In this document: positions 43,637 to 56,200 of the stretch, one piece after another
Layout: every line of letters starts with the position of its first letter
How positions within the stretch are numbered: position 1 is the stretch's first letter
Assembly: GCF_036492425.1 (NCBI RefSeq)
Contig: NZ_AP025292.1
Coordinates: forward strand, 2,728,001 to 2,792,000
DNA length: 64,000 bases
Source of the DNA: Persicobacter psychrovividus
GTDB lineage: Bacteria > Bacteroidota > Bacteroidia > Cytophagales > Cyclobacteriaceae
Direction: 5' to 3'
Notes under the pieces: generated by a model
What the model saw: the letters and a program-made list of their open reading frames with translations, nothing else
What the model was told of the DNA's origin: nothing
The model's database searches: none
Translations under genes and position numbers: made by a program

Positions 43637-44707
43637 ATGACTTTTTCTTACGATAAATTAAAAAATTTTACGCAGCAGGTATTCCTAAAAATGGGATGCT
43701 CTCAGGAACATGCTGAACAAGCTGCAGATGTTTTACTTAATGCCGACCTGAGAGGGGTTGATTCTCATGGAGTTGCTCGACTAATTGGCTACGTTCGGCT
43801 TTGGGAAGTAGAACGGGTAAATGCAACACCTGAAATTAAGGTAATTCACGAAACGCCAAGTACGGCTACAATCGATGGTGACCGTGGTTTGGGCCTTGTA
43901 GTAGCACCCTATGCCATGAAAATTGCCATTGAGAAAGCTAAAGTGGCAGGCACAGGTTGGGTGGCCATCAAAAACTCCAATCATTATGGTATCGCAGGTT
44001 ATCATTCCATGATGGCACTTGAGCATGACATGATGGGAATTTCTATGACAAATGCCTCAGCATTGGTTGCGCCAACTTTCTCACAAGAAAGAATGCTGGG
44101 CACTAATCCTATCGCGGTCGCTTGTCCCACAAATGAAGAACCGCCTTTTGTTGCCGATTTCAGTACCACTACCGCAGCCAACGGAAAACTTGAAATTCTT
44201 CAGCGCAAAGAAGAAGATGCGCCTGAGGGGTGGGTGCAAGACAAAGAAGGCCACAATACAACTGACTCAGGCATATTGAAAAAAGGAGGCGCTCTACTTC
44301 CTTTGGGAGGTGACAGAGTACACAGCAGCCATAAAGGTTATTGTCTTGGCTCCATTGTTGATATTTTCTCAGCAGTATTATCAGGCGCGAATTATGGCCC
44401 GTGGGTACCACCATTCCCAAGCTATGTACCATTACCTGAAAATCCTGTAGGGGAAGGCATTGGACATTTTGTTGGTGCTATGCGAGTGGATGCTTTCCGC
44501 CCTGCGGAAGACTACAAAAACCATATGGATAATTGGATTCGTAGATTTAGAGCGGCCAAACCTGCACCAGGTCATGACCAGGTGATTATTCCTGGTGACC
44601 CTGAGAGGGCATCAGCATTGATCAGAATGAAAGAGGGGATTCCACTTCTTCAGCCTGTGATTGAGGACCTAAAAGGAATTGCAGATAAATTCGAAATCGA
44701 ATTTTAA
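43637..44707 (+). CDS. Ldh2/malate-L-lactate dehydrogenase family oxidoreductase
   Basis: A 356-residue NAD(P)-dependent 2-hydroxyacid dehydrogenase of the MDH2/YlbC-type fold. Seen: LRGVDSHGVARLIGYV (catalytic His region), VAIKNSNHYGIAGYHSMMA, GTNPIAVACPTNEEPPFVADFSTT and PLGGDRVHSSHKGYCLGSIVDIFSAVL. I start at MTFSYDKLKNFTQQV (ATG 43637); the ATG 24 bases earlier adds residues lacking in the family. Substrate could be malate, lactate, ureidoglycolate or sulpholactate; the family does not decide. Likely its own transcript, 90 bases after the Ppx/GppA gene. Confidence 0.9.
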   Translation: MTFSYDKLKNFTQQVFLKMGCSQEHAEQAADVLLNADLRGVDSHGVARLIGYVRLWEVERVNATPEIKVIHETPSTATIDGDRGLGLVVAPYAMKIAIEKAKVAGTGWVAIKNSNHYGIAGYHSMMALEHDMMGISMTNASALVAPTFSQERMLGTNPIAVACPTNEEPPFVADFSTTTAANGKLEILQRKEEDAPEGWVQDKEGHNTTDSGILKKGGALLPLGGDRVHSSHKGYCLGSIVDIFSAVLSGANYGPWVPPFPSYVPLPENPVGEGIGHFVGAMRVDAFRPAEDYKNHMDNWIRRFRAAKPAPGHDQVIIPGDPERASALIRMKEGIPLLQPVIEDLKGIADKFEIEF

Positions 44708-44714
44708 TAGTAAT

Positions 44715-44748
44715 ACAAAAGGCTTTTCTTCATCGAAAAGCCTTTTGT
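44715..44748. terminator. Bidirectional terminator
   Basis: Long stem ACAAAAGGCTTTTC / GAAAAGCCTTTTGT with a 6-base loop between the convergent dehydrogenase and outer-membrane protein genes. Confidence 0.85.
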
Positions 44749-44752
44749 GTTT

Positions 44753-45307
44753 TTACAAAGTAAAACCTACCCGAATAACATATGGCTCGGCATATGGGCT
44801 GCGGTCACGGTCGAAAGTAAGATTATAAAGGACTGCGAAAGAAATCCCTCCTCGTTGACCAAAAGGCTGAAAATAACCTGCTCCCAAAAATGTACTGGGA
44901 ATCCATTCTCGTTTTAATTCAAAACCGTTGGGTGTAACTGATCCTACTTCAAGGTTCAACACTTCATATTCACCCCTAAGAAAGAAATTTTGAATAAGGT
45001 TATAGCGCACGAATGCTCGACCACCATAAATACTGCTACTGTAGGTTTCAGTAAATCGCTTGTCCTGAAAATATTGATAAACAAATCCTCCTCCTGCTGA
45101 AAGTTTTGGGTTGATCATTACCCCGACCAAAGGAGAAACCTCAATAGAAGTTATTGTTCCGAAGGATAAACCAAGGTTACCACCGAAAAACAAACGATCC
45201 TTTAAGGGGGGCTTTTCTTCTGCAACATAATTCACTTGAGCGAAAGCTGCGAAAGATAGAGGAACCGTCAATAACAAAAAAAGAATGGTTTTTTTAAGCA
45301 TAATCAT
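44753..45307 (-). CDS. Hypothetical outer-membrane beta-barrel protein
   Basis: A 184-residue secreted protein (signal peptide ending AAFAQ). The mature part alternates glycine/aromatic beta-strands (DRLFFGGNLGLSFGTITSIEVSPLVG, GRAFVRYNLIQNFFLRGEYEVL) and ends in YVIRVGFTL, a C-terminal beta signal with terminal hydrophobic residues recognised by Bam. It looks like a small eight-strand OmpW/OmpA-type barrel. Function unknown. It follows ftsB by 37 bases and may share its transcript. Confidence 0.75.
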   Translation of the reverse strand: MIMLKKTILFLLLTVPLSFAAFAQVNYVAEEKPPLKDRLFFGGNLGLSFGTITSIEVSPLVGVMINPKLSAGGGFVYQYFQDKRFTETYSSSIYGGRAFVRYNLIQNFFLRGEYEVLNLEVGSVTPNGFELKREWIPSTFLGAGYFQPFGQRGGISFAVLYNLTFDRDRSPYAEPYVIRVGFTL

Positions 45308-45344
45308 AAATAGGTGAATTGAGTAGATAACTAATTTACGATTA

Positions 45345-45644
45345 TTACTGATGTTCTATAATATAAACATCTTCATTTTTCTTTTTCATCAAATATTTTT
45401 CTCGAGCAAATTTCTCCAACAGCTCTTTATTGGTCGTCAGCTCTTCCCTATCCTGTTTCACCGCTTGAATTTCACGTAAATAGAAGGCCCGTTCCTGCTC
45501 AAGTTCTTTTTCCTTATGATATAACTGGTACTGATTAATCAAATCATTGGAATCAAAACAAAGCATCCAAATAAAAAAGGAGGCGACTATATATAAATAA
45601 GGCGACTTAACGAATGAGGGCAACTTTGCAAAATCTTTCTTCAT
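45345..45644 (-). CDS. FtsB/DivIC-family septum formation initiator
   Basis: A 99-residue bitopic protein: short cytoplasmic N-terminus, one transmembrane helix (about 16-33), then a periplasmic coiled coil (about 35-80, YHKEKELEQERAFYLREIQAVKQ...) and the FtsB-like turn KFAREKYLMKKKNEDVYIIE. FtsB/DivIC forms the FtsQBL complex that activates septal peptidoglycan synthesis. It lies directly after eno, the same association as in many bacteria (eno-ftsB), though a terminator separates them here. Confidence 0.9.
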   Translation of the reverse strand: MKKDFAKLPSFVKSPYLYIVASFFIWMLCFDSNDLINQYQLYHKEKELEQERAFYLREIQAVKQDREELTTNKELLEKFAREKYLMKKKNEDVYIIEHQ

Positions 45645-45675
45645 GGCACTAAAATTATGATCTGCAAAATAAAAA

Positions 45676-45701
45676 AAAGCCCCGACATAAGTCGAGGCTT
45701 T
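45676..45701 (-). terminator. Terminator of eno
   Basis: An 11-base stem AAAGCCYCGAC/GTCGAGGCTTT with one C-A mismatch and a 4-base loop, followed by a T8 run on the minus strand, between eno and ftsB. Confidence 0.85.
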
Positions 45702-45726
45702 AATATTAATTAGTGAATTTCTTCAA

Positions 45727-48143
<2,417 letters not shown>

Positions 48144-48220
48144 AGGTGAATTAGTATTTCGATATAAAATTAAAGAATTTGGGAAAAACAAATTGTGATC
48201 TGTGTCAACTTGTCATAAAA

Positions 48221-48247
48221 AAAGGGATTAGCAAAACTAATCCCTTT
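48221..48247 (-). terminator. Terminator of the ribosomal protein block
   Basis: Stem AAAGGGATTAG/CTAATCCCTTT with a 5-base loop and a T7 run on the minus strand, 19 bases after the rplQ stop. Confidence 0.9.
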
Positions 48248-48265
48248 AATATCTTAATCAAAGAA

Positions 48266-48742
48266 TCATTCTGCTGATTCTTCTTTTGGTGCCTCAGTTG
48301 CCTCAGTAGCTGGTTTAGAACCACCACTACGACGACTACGACGAGTCTTTTTCTTCTCAGCAGCATCGCCACCTAATAACAATACATTGTAGTCAACTAA
48401 CTCAATGATTGCCATTTCAGCGTTATCACCCTGACGTGTACCCGTTTTGATAATACGAGTATAGCCACCTGGGCGAGAAGCGATTTTTGTCGCTACTTCA
48501 TCAAACAAAATCTTTACAGCCTCTTTGTCTTGAAGGTAAGAGAATACCACACGACGTGAGTGAGTAGTATCTGACTTAGCTTTAGTTAACAATGGCTCGA
48601 CAACTTTGCGCAAAGCTTTTGCTTTTGCTACAGTTGTTTGGATGCGTTTATGCAAAATCAAGGAAGTTGCCATGTTAGATAACATAGCGTTACGGTGAGC
48701 CGTCTTTCTTCCAAGATGGTTAAATTTCTTCCCGTGTCTCAT
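48266..48742 (-). CDS. rplQ: 50S ribosomal protein L17
   Basis: 158 residues. The N-terminal 115 residues are a standard L17 ([20 protein letters not shown]). A C-terminal tail of about 35 residues follows, first basic ([13 protein letters not shown]), then acidic Glu/Ala/Thr-rich, not present in E. coli L17 (127 residues). Last gene of the alpha-type operon, 8 bases after rpoA and before a strong terminator. Confidence 0.97.
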   Translation of the reverse strand: MRHGKKFNHLGRKTAHRNAMLSNMATSLILHKRIQTTVAKAKALRKVVEPLLTKAKSDTTHSRRVVFSYLQDKEAVKILFDEVATKIASRPGGYTRIIKTGTRQGDNAEMAIIELVDYNVLLLGGDAAEKKKTRRSRRSGGSKPATEATEAPKEESAE

Positions 48743-48750
48743 TTTTAAAA

Positions 48751-49740
48751 TTAATCCTCATCAAGTTTATACTTGGAAATATCCATTCCGAAGGTTAGAC
48801 TTCTATCGGCAACCAAAGCTTCCAATTCAGAAAGCGATTTTTTACCGAAATTACGGAACTTCATCATATCAGAAATCTCAAGAGTAACTAAGTCACCCAA
48901 CGTCTTCACATCAGCAGCTTTCAAACAATTGTAAGCACGTACTGATAAGTCAAGATCGTTCAAAGGAGTCTTCAACATTTTACGCATGTGTAGAACTTCC
49001 TCATCGATTGGCTCAGCATCTTGTCCTCCGTTAGTTTCCAAGATCATTGAATCTTTGGTAAATAGGGCAAAGTGACGAATCAAAATGTTCGCTGCGCCTT
49101 GTAGAGCATCCTCAGGATGAATCGAGCCATCAGTTTCGATATCCAAGATTAATTGTTCATAATCGGTACGCTGTTCAACACGCGTATTCTCGATATGATA
49201 CTTAACATTTTTTATCGGTGTAAAGATGGCATCAATCGGAATAAACCCAAAGATCTGCTCAGCTGGCTTGTTTTCCTCAGCAGGTAAGTAACCGCGGCCT
49301 TTTTCTAAAGTAAATTCGATTTCGAATTCTTTAGTTTCGTCCAAGTTACAAATTACTAAGTCCGGGTTCAAAATCTCGAAAGAAGAAGTGAATCCAGCAA
49401 TGTCACCAGCAGTAAAGGTTCTTTGTCCCTTAATGCTCACATTTAACTTATTCTCAACTATGTCCGAGATTTTCTTGAAGCGGATTTGCTTAATGTTAAG
49501 AATAATCTCTGCTACATCTTCGACCACCCCTTCCATGGTTGAGAATTCGTGTAAAACACTTGCGATTTTGATGCCGGTAACAGCATATCCTTCTAATGAG
49601 GACAACAAAATACGACGCAATGCATTTCCAATGGTCACTCCATATCCTTTTTCTAAAGGTTTGAATGTGAATAATCCATGGAAGTCATCCGCCTTCTCCA
49701 TGACCACTTTCTCGGGCATTTGAAACGCTAAAATCGACAT
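48751..49740 (-). CDS. rpoA: DNA-directed RNA polymerase subunit alpha
   Basis: 329 residues. The N-terminal dimerisation domain has [23 protein letters not shown]. The C-terminal domain (about 255-320, [35 protein letters not shown]) can contact activators and UP elements. Organised as usual between rpsD and rplQ. Confidence 0.98.
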   Translation of the reverse strand: MSILAFQMPEKVVMEKADDFHGLFTFKPLEKGYGVTIGNALRRILLSSLEGYAVTGIKIASVLHEFSTMEGVVEDVAEIILNIKQIRFKKISDIVENKLNVSIKGQRTFTAGDIAGFTSSFEILNPDLVICNLDETKEFEIEFTLEKGRGYLPAEENKPAEQIFGFIPIDAIFTPIKNVKYHIENTRVEQRTDYEQLILDIETDGSIHPEDALQGAANILIRHFALFTKDSMILETNGGQDAEPIDEEVLHMRKMLKTPLNDLDLSVRAYNCLKAADVKTLGDLVTLEISDMMKFRNFGKKSLSELEALVADRSLTFGMDISKYKLDED

Positions 49741-49795
49741 AGTTTTTCCGTTGGTTACAGAATAAGTTAAGAAATAAGTTAATAAGAATAAATGA

Positions 49796-50398
49796 TTATT
49801 TAGAGTAGAGCTCGACGATCAACTGCTCGTTGATGTTCTCTGGAATATCCTCACGAGCTGGTAGGTTAGTCATCTTACCTGCCATCTGAGAGTTATCCCA
49901 CTCCATCCAACCATAACGATTAGCGCGAACTGCTAATGAATTTGTGATTACCTCTAAAGATTTAGATTTTTCACGAACCGCAATTACAGAACCAGCTTTA
50001 ACAGAGAATGAAGGAATATTCACTACATCTCCGTCTACAGTGATATGCTTGTGCAATACCAACTGACGCGCTGCACGACGAGTAGGAGCAATACCTAAAC
50101 GGAACACAACGTTATCCAAACGAGACTCCAACAATTGTAGGAGTACTTCACCTGTAATACCTGATTTGCGAGAAGCTTTATCAAACAAGTTACGGAACTG
50201 ACGCTCCAAAACTCCATATGTATATTTAGCTTTTTGCTTTTCAATCAACTGAATTGCATATTCAGATTGCTTGCGACGACGACCGCGGCCGTGCTGTCCT
50301 GGGCCATACGGCTTTTTGGAAACAGCTTTTGAAGGACCGAAAATTGGGTCATTAAAACGTCTGGCGATTTTCGCCTTAGGGCCTCTATATCTTGCCAT
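49796..50398 (-). CDS. rpsD: 30S ribosomal protein S4
   Basis: 200 residues, primary 16S binder. [15 protein letters not shown], then the S4 RNA-binding domain [27 protein letters not shown]. The N-terminus lacks the zinc-binding cysteines (C-minus form). In other bacteria S4 represses this operon; no repression site is recognised here. Confidence 0.98.
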   Translation of the reverse strand: MARYRGPKAKIARRFNDPIFGPSKAVSKKPYGPGQHGRGRRRKQSEYAIQLIEKQKAKYTYGVLERQFRNLFDKASRKSGITGEVLLQLLESRLDNVVFRLGIAPTRRAARQLVLHKHITVDGDVVNIPSFSVKAGSVIAVREKSKSLEVITNSLAVRANRYGWMEWDNSQMAGKMTNLPAREDIPENINEQLIVELYSK

Positions 50399-50429
50399 AT
50401 TTTTTCAACAAATAATTAGGATACCTAGA

Positions 50430-50822
50430 TTATACTCTTCTTCTTTTTGGAGGACGACAACCATTGTGAGGAAGTGGAGTCACATCCTTGATTGCAGTCA
50501 CTTCAATACCTAAAGATTGGATAGTACGGATCGCAGACTCACGACCTGAACCAGGACCTTTTACAAATACTTCCACTTTACGAAGACCTAAATCATAGGC
50601 AACTTGTCCACAGTTTTGTGCTGCAACTTGTGCTGCGTATGGAGTGTTTTTCTTCGAGCCACGGAAACCCATTTTACCTGCTGATGCCCAAGAAATTACT
50701 TGACCCTGAGCATTAGTCAAAGAGATAATAATGTTGTTGAAAGAGGCTTTAATATGTGCCTGACCTACCGCCTCTACGTGAACAACTCTCTTTTTGGCTT
50801 TATCTTTTCTCTTTTGTGCCAT
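50430..50822 (-). CDS. rpsK: 30S ribosomal protein S11
   Basis: 130 residues. [47 protein letters not shown] and the basic end [13 protein letters not shown] are all diagnostic. In the 30S platform. 11 bases after rpsM. Confidence 0.98.
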   Translation of the reverse strand: MAQKRKDKAKKRVVHVEAVGQAHIKASFNNIIISLTNAQGQVISWASAGKMGFRGSKKNTPYAAQVAAQNCGQVAYDLGLRKVEVFVKGPGSGRESAIRTIQSLGIEVTAIKDVTPLPHNGCRPPKRRRV

Positions 50823-50833
50823 AACTTTTTAGA

Positions 50834-51211
50834 TTACCTTACTGCCTTTTTCTTGTTAGCAACAGTTTTACGTTTACCTTTTCGAGTTCTCGAGTTGTTC
50901 TTAGTGCGCTGACCACGAAGTGGTAAGCCTTTTCTGTGTCTCAAACCACGGTAACAACCGATATCCATCAAACGTTTGATGTTCATCGTAACTTCCGATT
51001 TCAAAACACCTTCAGTTTTGAATCCTTCAGCAATAATGTTACGGATTGCTTGAGCTTCCTCGTCTGTCCAATCTTTAACCCGCTTGTCCTCAGAAATCTC
51101 AGCTTTTGCCAAGATTTGGGCAGCGGAACTACGACCTATACCAAAGATATAAGTCAATGCAACTACACCCCGCTTGTTTGACGGGATATCAACGCCTGAA
51201 ATACGTGCCAT
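50834..51211 (-). CDS. rpsM: 30S ribosomal protein S13
   Basis: 125 residues, 30S head. [26 protein letters not shown] and the [29 protein letters not shown]-terminal region are standard. Starts 3 bases after rpmJ ends. Confidence 0.98.
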   Translation of the reverse strand: MARISGVDIPSNKRGVVALTYIFGIGRSSAAQILAKAEISEDKRVKDWTDEEAQAIRNIIAEGFKTEGVLKSEVTMNIKRLMDIGCYRGLRHRKGLPLRGQRTKNNSRTRKGKRKTVANKKKAVR

Positions 51212-51214
51212 AAA

Positions 51215-51331
51215 TTAACCTTGTCTTTGCTTGAACTTAGGGTTCTTTTTGTTAATAATGTAAATTTTTCCTTTGCGACGCACAACTTTACAGTCGGCGC
51301 TACGCTTTTTAATAGAAGCTGTAACTTTCAT
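51215..51331 (-). CDS. rpmJ: 50S ribosomal protein L36
   Basis: A 38-residue protein read directly from the sequence, between infA and rpsM: starts [20 protein letters not shown] and ends [11 protein letters not shown]. It has one cysteine only, so it is the zinc-less form usual in Bacteroidota. Confidence 0.96.
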   Translation of the reverse strand: MKVTASIKKRSADCKVVRRKGKIYIINKKNPKFKQRQG

Positions 51332-51339
51332 TGTTCTAT

Positions 51340-51561
51340 TTATTGTTTGTAACGATATACAATTCGTCCTTTAGTCAGATCGTATGGTGACATTTCAAGC
51401 TTTACACGGTCTCCCGGTAAAATTTTAATGTAGTTCATTCTCATCTTTCCAGAGATATGCGCTACTACTTGATGTCCGTTCTGTAACTCTACACGGAACA
51501 TTGCGTTGGACAATGCCTCAACAATTGTACCGTCTTGTTCAATAGATGACTGTTTGGCCAT
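51340..51561 (-). CDS. infA: Translation initiation factor IF-1
   Basis: 73 residues, S1-type OB fold binding the 30S A site. [26 protein letters not shown] and [31 protein letters not shown] are near-universal. One base after map, 8 bases before rpmJ. Confidence 0.97.
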   Translation of the reverse strand: MAKQSSIEQDGTIVEALSNAMFRVELQNGHQVVAHISGKMRMNYIKILPGDRVKLEMSPYDLTKGRIVYRYKQ

Positions 51562-51562
51562 G

Positions 51563-52336
51563 TTAAATTTTGATATGTTCTTCGATGTATTTGTGCGTAG
51601 TCAAGACTTCAGTCCGGTCGGCAAAAATAGCGATTGTATGTTCAAAATGTGCCGATGGTTTGTAATCAGTCGTGCGGATGGTCCAACCATCTGCCTCCTG
51701 CACAATATCCTTAGTCCCCAGATTGATCATAGGCTCAATAGCAATAACCATACCAGCCTTCAATTTCTTTCCTTTTCCACGACGTCCATAGTTCGGTACT
51801 TCAGGATCCTCATGAAGATTTCTCCCTACACCGTGTCCTACCAACTCACGAACAACGCCATAACCAAACTGCTCGGCATGCTGCTGTACAGCATAACCAA
51901 TATCACCAGTAAATTTACCGACTTTAGCAGCCTCAATCCCTTTCCAAAGAGATTCTTTAGTTCGGCGAAGTAAATCCATCGATGCCTCTCCTACATCCCC
52001 AACAGGATACGAATAAGCACTATCTGAGTGAAAGCCTTTATAAAAGACCCCACAATCAACAGACACAATATCGCCCTCTTCAAGCACATACTTGGAGGGC
52101 ATACCATGAACAACTTGTTCGTTTAAAGAAACACAAAGAGTAGATGGAAAACCATTGTACCCTTTAAAAGATGGTGAACCACCAGAATCTTTAATAAATT
52201 CAAATGCCAATTTATCTAATTCCAAAGTAGAAATCCCTGGTTTGATATGCTGTGCTACCAAACCATGGGCTCTACCGAGAATATCGGCACTTTCTTTTAT
52301 AAGATTAATCTCTTCTTCAGTCTTAAGATAAATCAT
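51563..52336 (-). CDS. map: Methionine aminopeptidase, type I
   Basis: 257 residues, removes initiator methionine. The five metal ligands are visible: Asp in [18 protein letters not shown] (two), His in [13 protein letters not shown], Glu in [12 protein letters not shown] and Glu/His in [10 protein letters not shown]. Shares one base with the secY stop. Placement secY-map-infA without adk is typical of the group. Confidence 0.97.
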   Translation of the reverse strand: MIYLKTEEEINLIKESADILGRAHGLVAQHIKPGISTLELDKLAFEFIKDSGGSPSFKGYNGFPSTLCVSLNEQVVHGMPSKYVLEEGDIVSVDCGVFYKGFHSDSAYSYPVGDVGEASMDLLRRTKESLWKGIEAAKVGKFTGDIGYAVQQHAEQFGYGVVRELVGHGVGRNLHEDPEVPNYGRRGKGKKLKAGMVIAIEPMINLGTKDIVQEADGWTIRTTDYKPSAHFEHTIAIFADRTEVLTTHKYIEEHIKI

Positions 52337-53652
52337 TAGGCAACTGCCACTTTATTAGCTCTACCCTTAATCTTACCAGACTTCATCAGGCCTTCGTAAT
52401 GACGCATCAACAAATAAGATTCTACTTGCTGAAGAGTATCCAAAACTACACCTACCATAATCAAAAGACTCGTTCCACCGTAGAATTGGGCAAAAGAACC
52501 CTCAACACCAGCCATTCTTGCAAATGCAGGCATAATTGCTACGAGACCTAAGAAAATTGAACCAGGCAATGTGATCTTTGTCAAAATACTATCAATGTAT
52601 TCTGAAGTTTGTGGACCAGGTTTTACCCCAGGGATAAATCCTCCATTACGTTTAAGATCATCAGAGATCTGATTTGGATTAATTGTAATCGCTGTGTAAA
52701 AGAAGGTAAATACAATGATCAATACAGCAAACAAAGTGTTGTACTGCCATGATGTGATATCTGCAAAAGTCGCTCCAATAGAAGCTGCTGTCTCATATTT
52801 ATCTGCTAAAGACTGCGCAAGCAATGATGGTAAGAACATCAATGATTGAGCAAAAATGATAGGCATAACCCCTGCTGCATTCACTTTCAAAGGCAAATAC
52901 TGACGCTGTCCACCGTAAGTGCGACCACCGACAACCTGCTTAGCATATTGAATCGGAATTTTACGTGTAGCTTGAGTAAGCATGACTACTGCCATAATGA
53001 CAAAGAACAATGCTACCAACTCGATCACGAAAAACAACAAACCTGTTGATCCACGAGACAAAGCTTCCGCTACAATGGCTCCAGGTAAACGAGAAATGAT
53101 TCCAATCATGATCAGCATAGAGATACCGTTTCCGACACCCTTATCCGTGATCTTTTCTCCTAACCACATACAGAACATAGTCCCTGCCACAAGAATAATC
53201 AATCCAGAGATTCTAAAGAACCACGGATTAATCAAAACTGCTTCTGCAGGGATAGTCGCGGTTACATAACCGAAACCTTGCGCTATTGTAATGATGATGG
53301 TCAATACCCGAGTAATCTGATTAATTTTATTTCTACCAGATTCACCATCATTTTGCATCTTCTGAAAATAGGGTACTGCTACCGTCAACAACTGCAACAC
53401 AATGGATGCAGAAATATAAGGCATAATCCCCAATCCAAAAATGGATGCATTACTGAAGGCGCCACCTAAAAACGTGTTCAGGAGTCCAAATATACCACCT
53501 TCGTGGCTCGTTAATGCTGCAGGATCAACACCTGGCAACACAACAAAGGATCCTAAACGGAAAATGACCAACAAAATCAAGGTGTTGAGAATTCTTGTTC
53601 TCAACTCCTCGATGGAAAAAATATTTTGAATAGTAGAAATAAACTTCTTCAT
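52336..53652 (-). CDS. secY: Protein translocase subunit SecY
   Basis: 438 residues, ten transmembrane helices, the protein-conducting channel. Signatures: LRTRILNTLILLVIFRLGSFV, the plug region, GIMPYISASIVLQLL and PNQISDDLKRNGGFIPGVKPG. The channel acts with SecE, SecG and the SecDF found at 36-39 kb. Confidence 0.98.
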   Translation of the reverse strand: MKKFISTIQNIFSIEELRTRILNTLILLVIFRLGSFVVLPGVDPAALTSHEGGIFGLLNTFLGGAFSNASIFGLGIMPYISASIVLQLLTVAVPYFQKMQNDGESGRNKINQITRVLTIIITIAQGFGYVTATIPAEAVLINPWFFRISGLIILVAGTMFCMWLGEKITDKGVGNGISMLIMIGIISRLPGAIVAEALSRGSTGLLFFVIELVALFFVIMAVVMLTQATRKIPIQYAKQVVGGRTYGGQRQYLPLKVNAAGVMPIIFAQSLMFLPSLLAQSLADKYETAASIGATFADITSWQYNTLFAVLIIVFTFFYTAITINPNQISDDLKRNGGFIPGVKPGPQTSEYIDSILTKITLPGSIFLGLVAIMPAFARMAGVEGSFAQFYGGTSLLIMVGVVLDTLQQVESYLLMRHYEGLMKSGKIKGRANKVAVA

Positions 53653-53661
53653 GATATATTA

Positions 53662-54108
53662 TCAGATAACAGTTGCTGTCCCACCTGCCTTCTCGATTGC
53701 TTCAACAGCTGAAGCAGAGAATTTATTCGCAGAAACTTCCAATTTAGAAGTAACCGCGCCATTAGCAAGTACTTTTACCAAATCCGCTTTTCCGACGATA
53801 CCGTTCTCACGCATCATTTCGATCGTGATAGCAGTAACACCAAGCTTGTCAGCCAAGGCTTGGATAGCGTCAAGATTAACAGGTTTGTAAATTACTCGAT
53901 TTGGATTGGTAAATCCAAATTTAGGGACTCTTCTTTGCAAAGGCATTTGACCACCCTCGAAACCTACTTTCTGAGAATAACCAGATCTTGACTTTGCACC
54001 TTTGTGACCACGTGTAGAAGTACCACCTCTTGTAGACCCCTGACCACGACCGATACGTTTACCTTTTTTGGTAGAACCATCGGCTGGTTGTAATGTATGT
54101 AATTTCAT
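53662..54108 (-). CDS. rplO: 50S ribosomal protein L15
   Basis: 148 residues. Glycine-rich N-terminal tail GKRIGRGQGSTRGGTSTRGHKGAKSRSG and FEGGQMPLQRRVPKFGF are diagnostic. Two bases after rpmD, 9 before secY. Confidence 0.98.
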   Translation of the reverse strand: MKLHTLQPADGSTKKGKRIGRGQGSTRGGTSTRGHKGAKSRSGYSQKVGFEGGQMPLQRRVPKFGFTNPNRVIYKPVNLDAIQALADKLGVTAITIEMMRENGIVGKADLVKVLANGAVTSKLEVSANKFSASAVEAIEKAGGTATVI

Positions 54109-54110
54109 AA

Positions 54111-54290
54111 TTATACCTCAGCTACAGTAATCAAATGTTTTACTTTTTCGATCATCCCCGCAATTTGAGGAGTTTTCTCATGCTCAACGGTTCTATTGAT
54201 TTTACCAAGACCCAAAGCCTTGATTGTCTCAACCTGACGTTTCGGACGGTTGATTGTACTACGAACCTGAGTTAAACGTACTTTAGCCAT
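54111..54290 (-). CDS. rpmD: 50S ribosomal protein L30
   Basis: 59 residues read directly from the sequence: MAKVRLTQVRSTINRPKRQV ... ALGLGKINRTVEHE ... MIEKVKHLITVAEV. It fills the space between rpsE and rplO and matches bacterial L30 in length and motifs (LGLGKI). Confidence 0.96.
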   Translation of the reverse strand: MAKVRLTQVRSTINRPKRQVETIKALGLGKINRTVEHEKTPQIAGMIEKVKHLITVAEV

Positions 54291-54295
54291 CTTTA

Positions 54296-54814
54296 TTAAC
54301 CGTTAAATACTTTAGAAACACTTACTCCTCTTTGCTCAGCAACTTGCTGTGGAGTTCTCATTTTAGCCAAAGCATCGAATGTTGCTTTAACTGCGTTATG
54401 TGGGTTTGATGAACCTTTAGACTTACCAAGTACGTTATGTACACCAGCAGCCTCCAATACAGCACGCATCGCACCACCTGCAATTACCCCAGTACCCTGA
54501 GATGCAGGCTTCATCAATACGTAACCACCACCAAATTTACCAGTAGCTTCATGAGGGATAGTACCGTTGAATACAGGAACTTTCACCAAGTTCTTCTTTG
54601 CATCTTCGATACCTTTAGTAATGGCATCAGTCACCTCGTTGGCTTTACCCAAACCATGACCTACAACACCGTTTCCGTCTCCCACTACCACAATAGCGGA
54701 AAAACTAAAACGACGTCCACCTTTAACTACCTTCGCTACACGATTGATAGCAACAACTTTTTCTTTAAGGTCAAGCTCGCTTGCCTTAACGCTTTTTACA
54801 GTTTTATTGGACAT
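54296..54814 (-). CDS. rpsE: 30S ribosomal protein S5
   Basis: 172 residues, contributes to decoding accuracy. [41 protein letters not shown] and the RNA-binding [29 protein letters not shown] are standard. Five bases after rplR... 5 bases before rpmD in transcription order. Confidence 0.98.
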   Translation of the reverse strand: MSNKTVKSVKASELDLKEKVVAINRVAKVVKGGRRFSFSAIVVVGDGNGVVGHGLGKANEVTDAITKGIEDAKKNLVKVPVFNGTIPHEATGKFGGGYVLMKPASQGTGVIAGGAMRAVLEAAGVHNVLGKSKGSSNPHNAVKATFDALAKMRTPQQVAEQRGVSVSKVFNG

Positions 54815-54818
54815 TTGC

Positions 54819-55175
54819 TTAGAATTTTAATCCGCCATTTCTGGCACCTTCAGCCAATGCTTTAACTTTACCGTGGTATTGGTAACCACTACGGTCAAAA
54901 ACAACCTCAGTAATTGAGTTTGCAACCGCTTTTTCAGCTAATTTAGCACCAACTTTTTCAGAAATTTCAATATTACAATTTTTACGGGCACCGAATTCTA
55001 CAGAAGTAGCAGAAGCCAATGTAACACCGTTAATATCGTCAATCAATTGCGCTGAGATGGCTGTGTTACTTTTGTACACTGAAAGACGCGGACGTTGAGC
55101 TGTTCCTGAGATCTTTCTGCGGATTCCGCGACGGATTCTCAGTCTTCTCGCGATTTTTTCGTTCTTAATTGCCAT
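54819..55175 (-). CDS. rplR: 50S ribosomal protein L18
   Basis: 118 residues, binds 5S r[31 protein letters not shown] and the C-terminal [22 protein letters not shown] are diagnostic. Between rplF and rpsE. Confidence 0.98.
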   Translation of the reverse strand: MAIKNEKIARRLRIRRGIRRKISGTAQRPRLSVYKSNTAISAQLIDDINGVTLASATSVEFGARKNCNIEISEKVGAKLAEKAVANSITEVVFDRSGYQYHGKVKALAEGARNGGLKF

Positions 55176-55180
55176 AACTA

Positions 55181-55738
55181 TTATTTTTTAGCAGCTGTTT
55201 TACCCGCTTTTCTTCTAATATATTGACCTTCCTCACGGATACCTTTTCCTTTGTAAGGCTCAACTGGACGAAGAGACTTGATTTTTGCGGTAACTTGACC
55301 CAACAATTGCTTGTCAGCAGACTCCAAAGTAATCACTGGGCTCTTACCTTTTTGAGTTTCTGCTTTAACTTCTACCTCTGCTGGTACGCCAAAGTAAATG
55401 CTGTGTGAGTAACCTAAGTTTAATTCCAACGTTTTTCCTTGTGATACGGCTTTGTAACCTACACCAACAAGCTCTAACGTTTTCTTAAAACCCTCTGAAA
55501 CTCCAATAACCATGTTATTAACAAGAGAACGGTATAAACCGTGCATCGCCTTGTGTCTCTTTTGGTCGGTAGGGCGTGACAAAGTCACAATATTTTCGTT
55601 GATCTCTACAGTGATGTCACGATCGATATCTTGCGACAAAGTTCCTTTAGAACCTTTAACTGTAACAACGTTTTCAGCATTTACTTCTACGCTTACACCC
55701 GCAGGAATAGTAATTGGCTTCTTTCCTATTCTCGACAT
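55181..55738 (-). CDS. rplF: 50S ribosomal protein L6
   Basis: 185 residues, near the factor-binding site. [19 protein letters not shown] and the C-terminal [25 protein letters not shown] are typical. 12 bases after rpsH. Confidence 0.98.
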   Translation of the reverse strand: MSRIGKKPITIPAGVSVEVNAENVVTVKGSKGTLSQDIDRDITVEINENIVTLSRPTDQKRHKAMHGLYRSLVNNMVIGVSEGFKKTLELVGVGYKAVSQGKTLELNLGYSHSIYFGVPAEVEVKAETQKGKSPVITLESADKQLLGQVTAKIKSLRPVEPYKGKGIREEGQYIRRKAGKTAAKK

Positions 55739-55750
55739 TGTAATATTAAA

Positions 55751-56146
55751 TTAGTAGATGTAACATAAAACCTCACCACCAATATTTAGTGCGCGAGCTT
55801 CTTTGTTACTAATAATTCCTTTGTTTGTGGACAAAATGGCAATTCCAAGGCCATTCAATACACGAGGTAATTCGGTATTCTTCGCATATTTTCGGAGGCC
55901 TGGCTTAGAAACACGGATCAATTTTTCCATTGCCGGTTTCTTTGTAACAGGGTGATACTTCAATGCTACTTTAACAGTGCCTTGAGGTCCGTCCTCTACG
56001 AATTTATACGACTGAATATACCCTTGGTCAAACAACACCTTCGTCATGTTTTTCTTGACGTTAGATGCTGGGATTTCAACAACGCGGTGTCCCGCTTTCT
56101 GAGCGTTACGCAAACGTGTTAAAAAATCTGCTATTGGATCAGTCAT
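55751..56146 (-). CDS. rpsH: 30S ribosomal protein S8
   Basis: 131 residues, central-domain 16S binder. MTDPIADFLTRLRNAQKAGH and VLNGLGIAILSTNKGIISNKEAR are diagnostic. Unlike the tightly packed neighbours it is preceded by a 91-base gap containing a full consensus promoter and a strong hairpin. Confidence 0.98.
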   Translation of the reverse strand: MTDPIADFLTRLRNAQKAGHRVVEIPASNVKKNMTKVLFDQGYIQSYKFVEDGPQGTVKVALKYHPVTKKPAMEKLIRVSKPGLRKYAKNTELPRVLNGLGIAILSTNKGIISNKEARALNIGGEVLCYIY

Positions 56147-56176
56147 GATAAATATTTATTGATATGATAAGCAATA

Positions 56177-56196
56177 CCCTGCTAATTTTAGCAGGG
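56177..56196 (-). other. 5' stem-loop in the rpsH leader
   Basis: CCCTGCTAA-TT-TTAGCAGGG, a fully complementary 9-base inverted repeat, lies about where transcription from the internal promoter would start. There is no T run after it, so it is not a normal terminator. It could stabilise the 5' end or serve as an autoregulatory binding site. Confidence 0.6.
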
Positions 56197-56200
56197 CTTG

